DNA of 64,000 nt, from positions 24,860 through 88,859 of the forward strand of contig JAHHGR010000006.1 in the NCBI GenBank assembly GCA_019359725.1, in the 5' to 3' direction. A program made the translations under genes and the position numbers. This document shows, one piece after another, positions 1 through 7,368 of the stretch; position 1 is the stretch's first letter, and each line of letters begins with the position of its first letter. This stretch comes from Aphanocapsa lilacina HA4352-LM1 (GTDB lineage Bacteria; Cyanobacteriota; Cyanobacteriia; Gloeobacterales; Gloeobacteraceae). The notes under the pieces are model-generated. The model was not told the origin of the DNA, ran no database searches, and saw only the letters and a list, made by a program, of their open reading frames with translations.

Positions 1-1539
1 GATGCTGCAGACCAGGCCGCCACCGAACATCTCGCCTGTGTGAACGAGCAGTTCGCGCCAGTCGTAGCCCGCCGGGAAAACCAGATTGAGCAGGGCATAG
101 ACCCCCCCCTGGACAGCGGCGGCGAGTACCCCCAAAAAGGCCATCTCCTCGCGCGAGCGCAGGCGGCCCACCTGCACCGCCGCCACCAGACCGCCCGCCA
201 GCACCGGCCAGAAGATCGTCGTCGGCAAAGCCAGTCCATACCAGAAAGGCACCGCCAGGGCCAACAGGGCAACGCTGCCGCGCAGCGAGCCATAAAAGTT
301 GCCCAGCAGCAATCCGGTGGCGATAAAGGGCAAAAAGCCTCCCCAGCCCCAACTGTTGCCGATGATCACCCCGATAATCGCCGTGCCCAGGGCGACCACC
401 AGCGTCAGCAGATAGTCGCGCTTGCACAGACAGGCGCGGCCCAGCCGCTTCTCGATGCCCAAAAAAGTCGAGAAGGCGACCATCTGGATCACCGCGAGCA
501 AGCCCAGTTCCGGCCAGTTGATCCCACGCTGGGTCAGATCGAGCTGATCGAGAATCGCAAACCAGCGGGGGGTCACCGTATCCCCTTTGTCGAGCAGCAC
601 CTGACCCTTTTGGATTTTGATGCGGATATCCTCGACGTTCTGAACGCTTTGCTCCGCCTCGCGCAGGGTCTGGAGCGGGTCGACGCGCAGATTGGGTGTG
701 AGCACCGAAAGCACCAGATCGGTGGCGATCCGGCGCTGGAGAATATCAAAATTTGCGGGCAGTTGGGCGGTGATCCCCTTTTCGCGCAGCTCCGGATCGA
801 GTTTGGGAACGATGCCAATCGCCAGAAGCCGACGGGTGACCAGGCGGGCCTGGTCAGCTACGTCCTGCCACTGGGCGGGAGTCAGCCCCAAAAGCCGGTC
901 CTGAAAGACGATAGGGGCGGTGCGCAGGCGCGAGAGCGCCTGACCGTAGGCCAGACGGGAGCGCTCAATCGCCACGATTAAATTATCGAGTTCACCGCCC
1001 TCGCGCCGATTACTGAGACTGGCAAGGATCGGACGCTCGAGGGTCGGCAAAGTCTCAGCTGAAGGTGTGCCTGGGGAGAAGGCCAGTTGCTTGAGGCGCC
1101 GCCAGCCCGCCTGGGGCATCGCGCGCAGGTACTGCTGGGCTTCGCTGGTGAGGATGCCGGGATTGAGGTAGGGCAGCTTGCCGGCAGTCGCGACGATCTG
1201 ATCGCCCTCGGTGAGCAGGTCGTCGAGGCGATCGCGCACCTGGACGTCCACCAGTGGATCGTAGTCGTACACCTGCACGGCGGCGCGGCTCGCCTCGCGG
1301 CGGGCTTTTTCGGTCTCGGAGCGGTCGGTGACCTCGACGGTGCGCGGAGCGACGATCGCCCGATCGACGCGGGTCCCCACCGACAGTCGCGGCTCGCTGT
1401 AAAAGCGCACTCCCAAAACGGCAGTGAGCGACAGCACAGCCAGTAGAAACCAGACCGGCGCGTCCAGTACCGGCCTATAGAAAGCCAGCCACTTCAAAGA
1501 ACCGCCGCGCCATGAACCAGCGAACAGAGAGTGGCTCAT
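1..1539 (-). CDS. PgpH-like 7TM-HD phosphodiesterase, 5' part only
   Basis: Reading the minus strand from an ATG at 1539 gives an open frame of 513 codons that leaves the window at base 1 without a stop. A GGTGGGAG ribosome site lies about 7 bases upstream. The protein has a first membrane segment at about residues 28-46. A long extracytoplasmic region of about 270 residues follows, with phrases such as DKGDTVTPRWFAILDQL, then several closely packed hydrophobic helices. This is the layout of the 7TMR-HDED plus 7TM architecture of PgpH/YqfF-type proteins, whose cytoplasmic HD domain hydrolyses cyclic di-AMP. The HD domain would lie beyond the window edge, so the activity is inferred. It is divergent from nothing and lies 78 bp upstream of the fabH stop on the same strand. 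Confidence 0.8.
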   Translation of the reverse strand, partial: MSHSLFAGSWRGGSLKWLAFYRPVLDAPVWFLLAVLSLTAVLGVRFYSEPRLSVGTRVDRAIVAPRTVEVTDRSETEKARREASRAAVQVYDYDPLVDVQVRDRLDDLLTEGDQIVATAGKLPYLNPGILTSEAQQYLRAMPQAGWRRLKQLAFSPGTPSAETLPTLERPILASLSNRREGGELDNLIVAIERSRLAYGQALSRLRTAPIVFQDRLLGLTPAQWQDVADQARLVTRRLLAIGIVPKLDPELREKGITAQLPANFDILQRRIATDLVLSVLTPNLRVDPLQTLREAEQSVQNVEDIRIKIQKGQVLLDKGDTVTPRWFAILDQLDLTQRGINWPELGLLAVIQMVAFSTFLGIEKRLGRACLCKRDYLLTLVVALGTAIIGVIIGNSWGWGGFLPFIATGLLLGNFYGSLRGSVALLALAVPFWYGLALPTTIFWPVLAGGLVAAVQVGRLRSREEMAFLGVLAAAVQGGVYALLNLVFPAGYDWRELLVHTGEMFGGGLVCSI

Positions 1540-1617
1540 GGGCAACTCCCACCCGGTGCAAGCAGCGTTCCAAATTTTCTGGCCATGGCCTTCAGCCTCG
1601 TTGCCGTGTCGTGAAAC

Positions 1618-2610
1618 TCACTCCAGCCGTCCCCAGCGCGCCAGCAACACTCCCCAACTCAACCCGGCGCCGAATCCCGCCAACACCACCCGGTCCCCCG
1701 CCTGGATGCGTCCATCCTGCACCCACTCCTGCAGTATCAGCGGCACCGAGGCGCTCGAAGTGTTGCCATAATCGGCGAGGTTACTTGCCATCCGTTCGGG
1801 GGCAACGCGCAGGCGACTTGCGACAGAGTCGAGGATGCGCTGATTGGCCTGATGCAGCAAATAAGCTTTGACCTGTTCTGAACCCACCCCGCAGGCGGCC
1901 AGGGTCTTTTCGATCAAGTCGGGCACCGCTTCGACAGCAAAACGATAGACCTCCCGGCCATTCATTGTAATGGATGCAAAGCGGGCGCGCGTCGCCGCCA
2001 TCTCTGCCGCCAGCGGCACCGCCTCCACTGTGCAGTAGACGTTGAGGTGACCCGCCCGGGCGCCATCGGTGCGCAGCTCGAAACCTAAAATGCCTTCAGC
2101 TTCGCCCGCCTCCAACAGCACCGCCCCAGCCCCGTCGCCAAACAACACGCAGGTGGCGCGCTCGGTCCAGTCGGTAAAGCGCGACAGCGCATCGGCCCCA
2201 ACCACCAGCACCGTGCGGTAGGTTCCTGTGCGCACGAACTGGCTTGCCGTAGCCAGGGCAAAGACAAAACCCGAACAGGCGGCGGTCAAATCGAAGGCGA
2301 CGGCGCGCACCGCCCCGATCTCGTGCTGCAGATGGGCAGCTCCTCCGAACAGGTCGTCAGGGGTGGAGGTGGCCAGGACCAACAAGTCGACATCGAGAGG
2401 AGAGCGGCCCGCCTGGGCAAGGGCGGCAGCGGCGGCGCGGGCGGCAAGCTGGGTAAGCGACTGGCCGGGGGCAAGGATGCGCCGGGAGCGAATGCCGGTG
2501 CGCGAAGCAATCCACTCGTCTGAGGTGGTGACCAGTTCACTAAGGTGGTGGTTGGTGAGGACCTGTGCAGGGACGGCCCCGCCCACACCCGTCATCTGTA
2601 CCGCGGGCAA
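1618..2610 (-). CDS. fabH: 3-oxoacyl-[ACP] synthase III
   Basis: The 330-residue protein condenses an acyl-CoA (usually acetyl-CoA) with malonyl-ACP to start fatty acid synthesis in the cytosol. The full catalytic triad of the KASIII family is visible: Cys112 in TAACSGF, His253 in LLHQANQRI and Asn283 in YGNTSSAS. Length and residue spacing match the family. The chosen start is a TTG at 2610, because GGAGGAAAGGC stands directly upstream with ideal spacing. An ATG five codons inside (2595) has no comparable site. It is transcribed in the same direction as psbO but is separated from it by a strong terminator, so it probably has its own promoter in the short 2611-2674 gap. Confidence 0.95.
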   Translation of the reverse strand: MPAVQMTGVGGAVPAQVLTNHHLSELVTTSDEWIASRTGIRSRRILAPGQSLTQLAARAAAAALAQAGRSPLDVDLLVLATSTPDDLFGGAAHLQHEIGAVRAVAFDLTAACSGFVFALATASQFVRTGTYRTVLVVGADALSRFTDWTERATCVLFGDGAGAVLLEAGEAEGILGFELRTDGARAGHLNVYCTVEAVPLAAEMAATRARFASITMNGREVYRFAVEAVPDLIEKTLAACGVGSEQVKAYLLHQANQRILDSVASRLRVAPERMASNLADYGNTSSASVPLILQEWVQDGRIQAGDRVVLAGFGAGLSWGVLLARWGRLE

Positions 2611-2674
2611 GCCTTTCCTCCGAGAAGTACTCCTTCGATCATAAGGTCAAAGGGGGTTCCCCCACCAAAATCCG

Positions 2675-2700
2675 CAAAAAAGGAGCCCGAAGGCTCCTTT
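2675..2700 (-). terminator. rho-independent terminator of psbO
   Basis: On the minus strand a 9-bp stem (AAAGGAGCC with GGCTCCTTT, plus-strand positions 2679-2687 and 2692-2700) closes a 4-base loop and runs directly into six T residues. It sits 33 bp after the psbO stop and before fabH. Confidence 0.85.
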
Positions 2701-2733
2701 GCCAGAGTGTGCGCTGTACCAAGCGGCGGGAAC

Positions 2734-3510
2734 TTAGCTGGCGCTCTCTTTTTTAGGCTTGAAGGTTCCGATGAAGCGGCCTTCGACATCCACCTCGCCG
2801 GGCAAGATCGCCAGACCCGAGGACTGCTTGCTTTTGAAGCTGCCGGCGATTTCACCGGTCTGGGAGTTGACGCTCTCGATGCTGAGGACCATCTTGCCCT
2901 CGCCAGTTTCGCGCGCCCGCGACTCTTTGGTGGCTTCGTCGTAGGCGGCACCACTGTTGGCATAGGTCGACTGGGAGTTTTCGTAGCCGTAGTCGGTGCC
3001 TCGGCCGCGCGAATCGGTGTAACCCAGGCCGCGCAGCGACGGTACCACCAGCTCGCCGGTAAAGTCGGTGGAGGTATCCACGACATTGCGGGGGGTGGCC
3101 GATACGGCGTCCAGGCCGCTCGCGCTGAAGTTGAAGGCGATGCGCTCGGAGCCCACCTGCAGCGTCATCTGATAAGTGTTGCGCCCACCGGTCACCTCCA
3201 TGACGGGCTTGCCCTGCTCGTTCTGGTGCAACTCCGCAATCACCGGTCCCAGAGGAGCGGTCTGCCCCCAGATGATCTTGGCAGGGCGGCCTTCGTAAGC
3301 AATTTTCTTGGGCTGCAAACACAGGTCGTACGCCTGGCGGACTTCACCGGCCCGCAGCTCGAGCGGCGCGCGGTCGCCGGTGGGCTTTTTGCACTCGATG
3401 GCGTAGCCGAACTCGGTCGACGACGCGCCGGGTGCACGATCGGAGCCGCAACCGGTCAGCGAGACTGCGCTGATCGCAACCAACCCCAAAACAAGCGCTG
3501 AGTGCCTCAT
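2734..3510 (-). CDS. psbO: photosystem II manganese-stabilising protein PsbO (divergent, putative lipoprotein)
   Basis: The 258-residue protein is the extrinsic subunit that shields the Mn4CaO5 cluster on the lumenal (here probably periplasmic) side of photosystem II. Family marks are the GRGTDYGYENS stretch, the TGEIAGSFKSKQ stretch near the C-terminus and two cysteines (IECKK and DLCLQP) placed like the conserved disulphide of PsbO. The N-terminus MRHSALVLGLVAISAVSLTGC ends in a lipobox (LTGC), so the mature protein is predicted to be lipid-anchored. The chosen start is ATG 3510, with GGGAGGA about 8 bases upstream; the frame stays open to 3588 but that stretch has no signal-like features. 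The sequence is clearly more divergent than in most cyanobacteria, as reported for Gloeobacter. Confidence 0.9.
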   Translation of the reverse strand: MRHSALVLGLVAISAVSLTGCGSDRAPGASSTEFGYAIECKKPTGDRAPLELRAGEVRQAYDLCLQPKKIAYEGRPAKIIWGQTAPLGPVIAELHQNEQGKPVMEVTGGRNTYQMTLQVGSERIAFNFSASGLDAVSATPRNVVDTSTDFTGELVVPSLRGLGYTDSRGRGTDYGYENSQSTYANSGAAYDEATKESRARETGEGKMVLSIESVNSQTGEIAGSFKSKQSSGLAILPGEVDVEGRFIGTFKPKKESAS

Positions 3511-3571
3511 CTCGAAAAATCCTCCCGCAGGTACGATCCTGGGCGCAAAGGGCAATGAAACATGGCCAAAT

Positions 3572-3589
3572 ATTGCAAATGGTTGCAAT
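3572..3589. repeat. 7-bp inverted repeat in the psbO leader
   Basis: ATTGCAA-ATGG-TTGCAAT is a perfect inverted repeat just downstream of the predicted psbO start point. It would lie at the 5' end of the psbO mRNA as a small hairpin, or act as an operator. Confidence 0.4.
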
Positions 3590-3598
3590 AGCTCTCAT

Positions 3599-3627
3599 AT
3601 TCTAAAGCACTGATCCCCGTTGAGCAA
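3599..3627 (-). promoter_or_regulatory. sigma-70-type promoter of psbO
   Basis: On the minus strand TTGCTC (plus 3622-3627) and TAGAAT (plus 3599-3604) are separated by exactly 17 bases. A start about seven bases further would give a leader of roughly 80 bases before the psbO ATG at 3510. Confidence 0.55.
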
Positions 3628-3686
3628 CCAAATTGTTCGCCGGGATCGAGCTGTAATGGGAAGTGTGGCCCGTCGGTTTTCGTTGA

Positions 3687-4592
3687 ATGGCAAAGCTCTC
3701 CTCAGGCTCAGGTTTTGAAGGATTTCTCAATCTCGACAAACCCGCGGGGCTGACCTCCCACGACTGCATCGCCCGATTGCGGCGGGTGCTGGGCGAGCGG
3801 CGCATCGGTCACGGCGGCACCCTCGATCCGGCGGCCACCGGGGTATTGCCGGTGGCGGTGGGTCGCGCGACGCGGCTGTTGCGCTTTTTGAGCGAAGGGA
3901 AGGTCTACCGGGCGACGGTGCGCTTTGGGCTGAGCACCGACACCGACGATCTTGAAGGCAACATCCTCGCCGACGCCGGTGCGGCCGATCTCAATCTCGC
4001 TCGCGTACAGGCCCACCTGCCGGCTTTTCGCGGCACAATCTTCCAAGTGCCGCCGCGCTACAGCGCCATTCACCAGGAGGGCGAACGGCTCTACGAGCTG
4101 GCCCGCCGGGGGGCGGCCATCGCCGAAATTGCCCCGCGCACCGTCGAAATCCGGGCACTCACGGTGCTGGGCTGGTATGCAGGCCACTACCCCGAATTGC
4201 AAATCGAGATCGCCTGCTCCACCGGCACCTACATCCGCTCGATCGCCCGCGATCTGGGGGCCGCCCTCGGCACCGGCGCCACCCTCGCCCATCTGCTGCG
4301 CACGCGCAGCGGGCCGTTTGCGCTCGAAGCGAGCCTGCCGCTGGCGGCGCTCGAAGCGCACGTCCAGGCAGGCACCCTCCCGCTCATCGGGCCGCGCACT
4401 GCCCTGGCTCACCTCGCCGCGGTGCATCTTGATCCACTGCTCGCGGCGCGCTGGTTGATGGGCCAGAAGGTACCGGGCGATGGCGAGGGCACCTTCGCAC
4501 AGATCTGGGAGTCCGAGACGGAGCGCTTTTTGGGTGTGGCGACCTGCGAGGCGGGTTCCCTGCAGCCGCTGGTGGTGCTGCCGCCGCTTTGA
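3687..4592 (+). CDS. truB: tRNA pseudouridine(55) synthase TruB
   Basis: The 301-residue enzyme isomerises U55 in the T-loop of tRNAs. The catalytic block HGGTLDPAATGVLPVAVGRATRL, with its nucleophilic Asp in GTLDP, is near residues 40-55. It is preceded by the family N-terminus GFLNLDKPAGLTSHDCIARLRR. The RYSAIHQEGERLYELAR block and the C-terminal STGTYIRSIARDLG block are also typical. Length is normal. The start ATG lacks a clear ribosome site but gives the expected N-terminus. It diverges from psbO, with a 176-bp shared upstream region. Confidence 0.95.
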   Translation: MAKLSSGSGFEGFLNLDKPAGLTSHDCIARLRRVLGERRIGHGGTLDPAATGVLPVAVGRATRLLRFLSEGKVYRATVRFGLSTDTDDLEGNILADAGAADLNLARVQAHLPAFRGTIFQVPPRYSAIHQEGERLYELARRGAAIAEIAPRTVEIRALTVLGWYAGHYPELQIEIACSTGTYIRSIARDLGAALGTGATLAHLLRTRSGPFALEASLPLAALEAHVQAGTLPLIGPRTALAHLAAVHLDPLLAARWLMGQKVPGDGEGTFAQIWESETERFLGVATCEAGSLQPLVVLPPL

Positions 4593-4655
4593 GCGCGCCA
4601 ACGGCCGAGAGTTTGTTAACATTTGAAACAAACTGTTTGCCGGAGGCGAGCCGCC

Positions 4656-6104
4656 ATGACCGCCGCCCAGGATTCGCGAAGCTCGTATGCGCCGGCCGAT
4701 TGGGCCGGAGGGTACCGCACCCTTGAAGCTGAGCAGGCCTATAGGATTGACGATATCGAAGGCACGATCCCGGCCGGGCTTGCGGGCACCCTCTTTCGCA
4801 ACGGCCCGGGCCGCTTCGAGCGCGGCGGGGTGTCCTACAAGCACCCGTTTGACGGCGACGGCATGATTTCGGCGGTCCGCTTCGCGGGTGGCCGGGCTCA
4901 CTTCCAGAACCGCTTCGTGCGCACCGAGGGCTTTATCCAAGAATCGGCGGCCGGGCGGATTCTGAGCAAAAACGTCTTCGGCACCCTCAGGCCCGGCGGA
5001 TTCTGGGCAAACGCCTTCGACTTCGGCTTCAAGAACGTCGCCAATACCGGCGTCGTCTACCACGGCGGCCGGCTGCTGGCGCTTTGGGAGGCTGCTCCTC
5101 CCCACCGTCTCGACCCGGTGAGCCTCGAAACGTTTGGCCTCGATGATCTCGCCGGGGTGCTCTGCGGCGGCAAACCCTTCGCCGCTCACCCCCGCCTCGA
5201 CCCCGCCACGGGCGATTTGATCTCCTTTGGGGTGCGTACCGGCCTGCAGACGGTTCTGTATATCTACCGCCTCTCCCCCGACGGCGGCGTGCGCATCGAG
5301 GGCGAGCACATCGTGCCGGGCTTTGCCTTCGTGCACGATTTTGCGTTGAGCGAAAACTACTGGATCTTTTTCCAGAACCCGATAGCCCTTGATCCGCTGC
5401 CGTTTGTCTTGGGTTTCAAGGCGGCCGGGGAATGTCTGCGCCTTGCCCCCGGCGAACCGACGCGGATACTGCTCATTCAAAGAAACGGCGGGCCGGTGCA
5501 GACGATTGCCACAGACCCGTTCTTTGTCTTTCACCACGTCAATGCCTTCGAGCGGGAGGGCCGGATCGTCGTCGACAGCATCCGCTACGAAGAATACATC
5601 ACCACCCAGGAGGACCGCGATTTTCGCCAGACCGACTTCAGCCGGTTGCCCGAAGGCTGGATCTGGCGCACGCAGATCGACCCGGCCAACGGTCGGGTCG
5701 AGGCCCGACCCCTGCTCAGGCGCTCGGCCGAATTTCCCCAGGTGCATCCCGACCGCGTCGGGCGTCCCTACCGCTTCGCCTTTGCCGCCGCTGTCCACGC
5801 GGCGGGCCGCAACGCCCCTTTGCAGGCCATCGCCAAACTCGATGTCGAAACGGGCCAAGCGCAATTTCACAGCTTTGCCCCGTCCGGGTTTGTCGGCGAA
5901 CCGATCTTCGTGCCCCGCCCGGACGGTACTGCCGAAGACGACGGCTGGCTATTGGCGATGGTCTACGATGCCCGGCGCGACAGGAGCGATCTGTGGATCC
6001 TCGACGGCCGGGATCTCACCTGCCTGACCCGCCTCGGCCTCAAGCACCACGTTCCCTACAGCCTGCACGGCACCTTTGTTCCCGAAGTGTTTGTCCATTT
6101 TTGA
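4656..6104 (+). CDS. carotenoid oxygenase (apocarotenoid-15,15'-oxygenase type)
   Basis: The 482-residue protein belongs to the non-haem iron carotenoid cleavage family (RPE65/ACO/CCD), which cleaves double bases of the polyene chain into aldehydes such as retinal. The four iron-binding histidines can be placed in AAHPRLD, FVHDFAL, FHHVNAF and YSLHGTFVPE, in the right order. The N-terminus GTLFRNGPGRFERGG and the KHPFDGDGM motif are characteristic. The start at 4656 is preferred over an upstream ATG at 4623, because CGGAGGCG precedes it and the extra residues are unlike the family. Substrate cannot be told from the sequence; the short form resembles cyanobacterial enzymes acting on apocarotenals. 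Confidence 0.9.
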   Translation: MTAAQDSRSSYAPADWAGGYRTLEAEQAYRIDDIEGTIPAGLAGTLFRNGPGRFERGGVSYKHPFDGDGMISAVRFAGGRAHFQNRFVRTEGFIQESAAGRILSKNVFGTLRPGGFWANAFDFGFKNVANTGVVYHGGRLLALWEAAPPHRLDPVSLETFGLDDLAGVLCGGKPFAAHPRLDPATGDLISFGVRTGLQTVLYIYRLSPDGGVRIEGEHIVPGFAFVHDFALSENYWIFFQNPIALDPLPFVLGFKAAGECLRLAPGEPTRILLIQRNGGPVQTIATDPFFVFHHVNAFEREGRIVVDSIRYEEYITTQEDRDFRQTDFSRLPEGWIWRTQIDPANGRVEARPLLRRSAEFPQVHPDRVGRPYRFAFAAAVHAAGRNAPLQAIAKLDVETGQAQFHSFAPSGFVGEPIFVPRPDGTAEDDGWLLAMVYDARRDRSDLWILDGRDLTCLTRLGLKHHVPYSLHGTFVPEVFVHF

Positions 6105-6115
6105 ATTGCGAACTT

Positions 6116-6133
6116 GCCGGGCCGCGTCCCGGC
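6116..6133 (+). terminator. GC-rich hairpin after the carotenoid oxygenase gene
   Basis: GCCGGG-ccgcgt-CCCGGC begins 12 bases after the oxygenase stop. It lacks a T-run, so termination is only suggested. Confidence 0.35.
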
Positions 6134-6206
6134 CCTTGACGGCCTCCAAGACCGGCGCTTGCGCACTTGTAGACTGGAACTGGATCCCATCCGACGGAGT
6201 TCTGTA

Positions 6207-6222
6207 CAGCGGGTACCCGCTG
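6207..6222. promoter_or_regulatory. 16-bp perfect palindrome upstream of the metzincin-like gene
   Basis: CAGCGGGTACCCGCTG is a perfect 16-bp palindrome about 70 bp upstream of the start at 6293. Its length and position suit a dimeric repressor operator. No regulator can be assigned. Confidence 0.35.
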
Positions 6223-6292
6223 AAGCTTGCATACATTTGGCGTTATCGCACTACCTGTAGACAGGCCCATGCGTTGGTTGGAAGTGGCAGCC

Positions 6293-7294
6293 ATGATGAT
6301 CTCTTTCGTGCGTTCGTTATTGTTGTTCGGCGGTTTGATGGTCTATCTGGCGTCGGGGGGCACCGCTGCGGAGTTGCCCCCCGGCCAGCTTGCCCGCGAA
6401 GCGGTTCAGGTCCAGTGGAAACTGCCGCGGCTCAAGACCGACGGCACCGCCACCGTCAAAGCGCAGTTGTTGTCCGACGGACACCTGATCGATCCCCAGT
6501 TCACCCTGGGCGGTCCCCTCGCTACCGAAGGTGGGCAAGCGGCCGAGCTGACCCGCCGCAGCCTGGAGGAGGCGATCCGCCGGGCGGTGGTGGCCACAGC
6601 CTCCCGCGGTCCGGTGGAATTTACGCTGCAGATCCGCTCCGGCGGCCGGGTGCCGGGGTGCTTCCCGCTGCGGGTCGCTCTGCCCGTCGTGCTCAAAGAT
6701 ACCCAGGAACCAATTCCTGAGGTGTTGTTCAAAGGTCTCGAACAAGGCCTCATCAAGTGGAACGCCATGGTGGTGGGCTACGCCGAGGGCAAATTGCCGG
6801 AGCCGCTGGTGGTGGTCCCTTCCCCCGAACAGGCCGATGTCGTCGTCGAAGCGTTTGAAGATTATCCCGACTACAGCAGCTACTTCATCGACGAGCGCAG
6901 CGGCCGGGTCGTGGTACGCATGCCCTTCAAGCGCGATGTCGGCGCCTTGCTGATGCCGGGCTTTCGCTGGTGGCACCCCGAGCAGATTACCCAGCAGACG
7001 ATGTTTCAGTTGGGCCGCCAACTGGGGCTGGGGCTTTCCGAAATCAACACCAACGTCCTCTACCCCGAGCAGTCGCTCACCTTCGTCACCAGCCCCCAGA
7101 AAGGGCTGGGCGTCGGCACCAGGAACGTACAGACAGAAGTAATCGGCAATCTCGTCAACGAATACGGCGGCGGCGACCGCACCGTCACCAGTTTTCAACT
7201 CGAAGATGCAGGCGATTTTGTGCGCACCCGTAGATGCGCCGCCGAGCGCGCCCCCACTTCACCCAACGTGATCAATCGCCCGGAAACACCCTGA
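6293..7294 (+). CDS. secreted protein with degenerate metzincin-like site
   Basis: The 333-residue protein has a signal peptide (about residues 1-26, ending SGGTAA). A small domain at about 48-120 recalls the TonB C-terminal fold (TVKAQLLSDGHLID, then an A/R-rich helix and a strand). A third region resembles matrixin/metzincin peptidases: ADVVVEAF, then RVVVRMPF, then FQLGRQLGLGLSEINTNVLYP at 238-258. The spacing of the last block fits HExxHxxGxxH exactly, but the positions of the three His and the Glu hold Phe238, Gln239, Arg242 and Leu248. It therefore looks like a non-catalytic relative. ATG 6293 is chosen because GGAAG precedes it and it yields a clean signal peptide; 6269 and 6227 are alternatives. 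Confidence 0.65.
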   Translation: MMISFVRSLLLFGGLMVYLASGGTAAELPPGQLAREAVQVQWKLPRLKTDGTATVKAQLLSDGHLIDPQFTLGGPLATEGGQAAELTRRSLEEAIRRAVVATASRGPVEFTLQIRSGGRVPGCFPLRVALPVVLKDTQEPIPEVLFKGLEQGLIKWNAMVVGYAEGKLPEPLVVVPSPEQADVVVEAFEDYPDYSSYFIDERSGRVVVRMPFKRDVGALLMPGFRWWHPEQITQQTMFQLGRQLGLGLSEINTNVLYPEQSLTFVTSPQKGLGVGTRNVQTEVIGNLVNEYGGGDRTVTSFQLEDAGDFVRTRRCAAERAPTSPNVINRPETP

Positions 7295-7337
7295 AGGCGA
7301 CTTCCGGCTCGATGCCGGCGGCGTCAGGCTGAGTGAG

Positions 7338-7360
7338 CGCGCCCGCCGTGCTTGGGCGCG
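7338..7360. terminator. hairpin between convergent genes
   Basis: CGCGCCC (7338-7344) pairs with GGGCGCG (7354-7360) in the 74-bp gap between two converging genes. This fits a bidirectional termination hairpin, although neither side has a T-run. Confidence 0.4.
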
Positions 7361-7368
7361 GGGCACGG

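Noticed and set aside
40..981. Long plus-strand frame (313 codons)
   Set aside because: It is antisense to the PgpH-like gene, is Gln/Arg/His-rich without any family resemblance and has no ribosome site.
1228..1235. GCGATCGC (HIP1) as an enriched repeat
   Set aside because: Only an isolated copy was noticed; no enrichment such as that seen in many other cyanobacteria.
3708..5870. Minus-strand frame of 720 codons
   Set aside because: It covers truB and the carotenoid oxygenase in antisense; both of those have clear catalytic motifs, so this is a GC-driven shadow.
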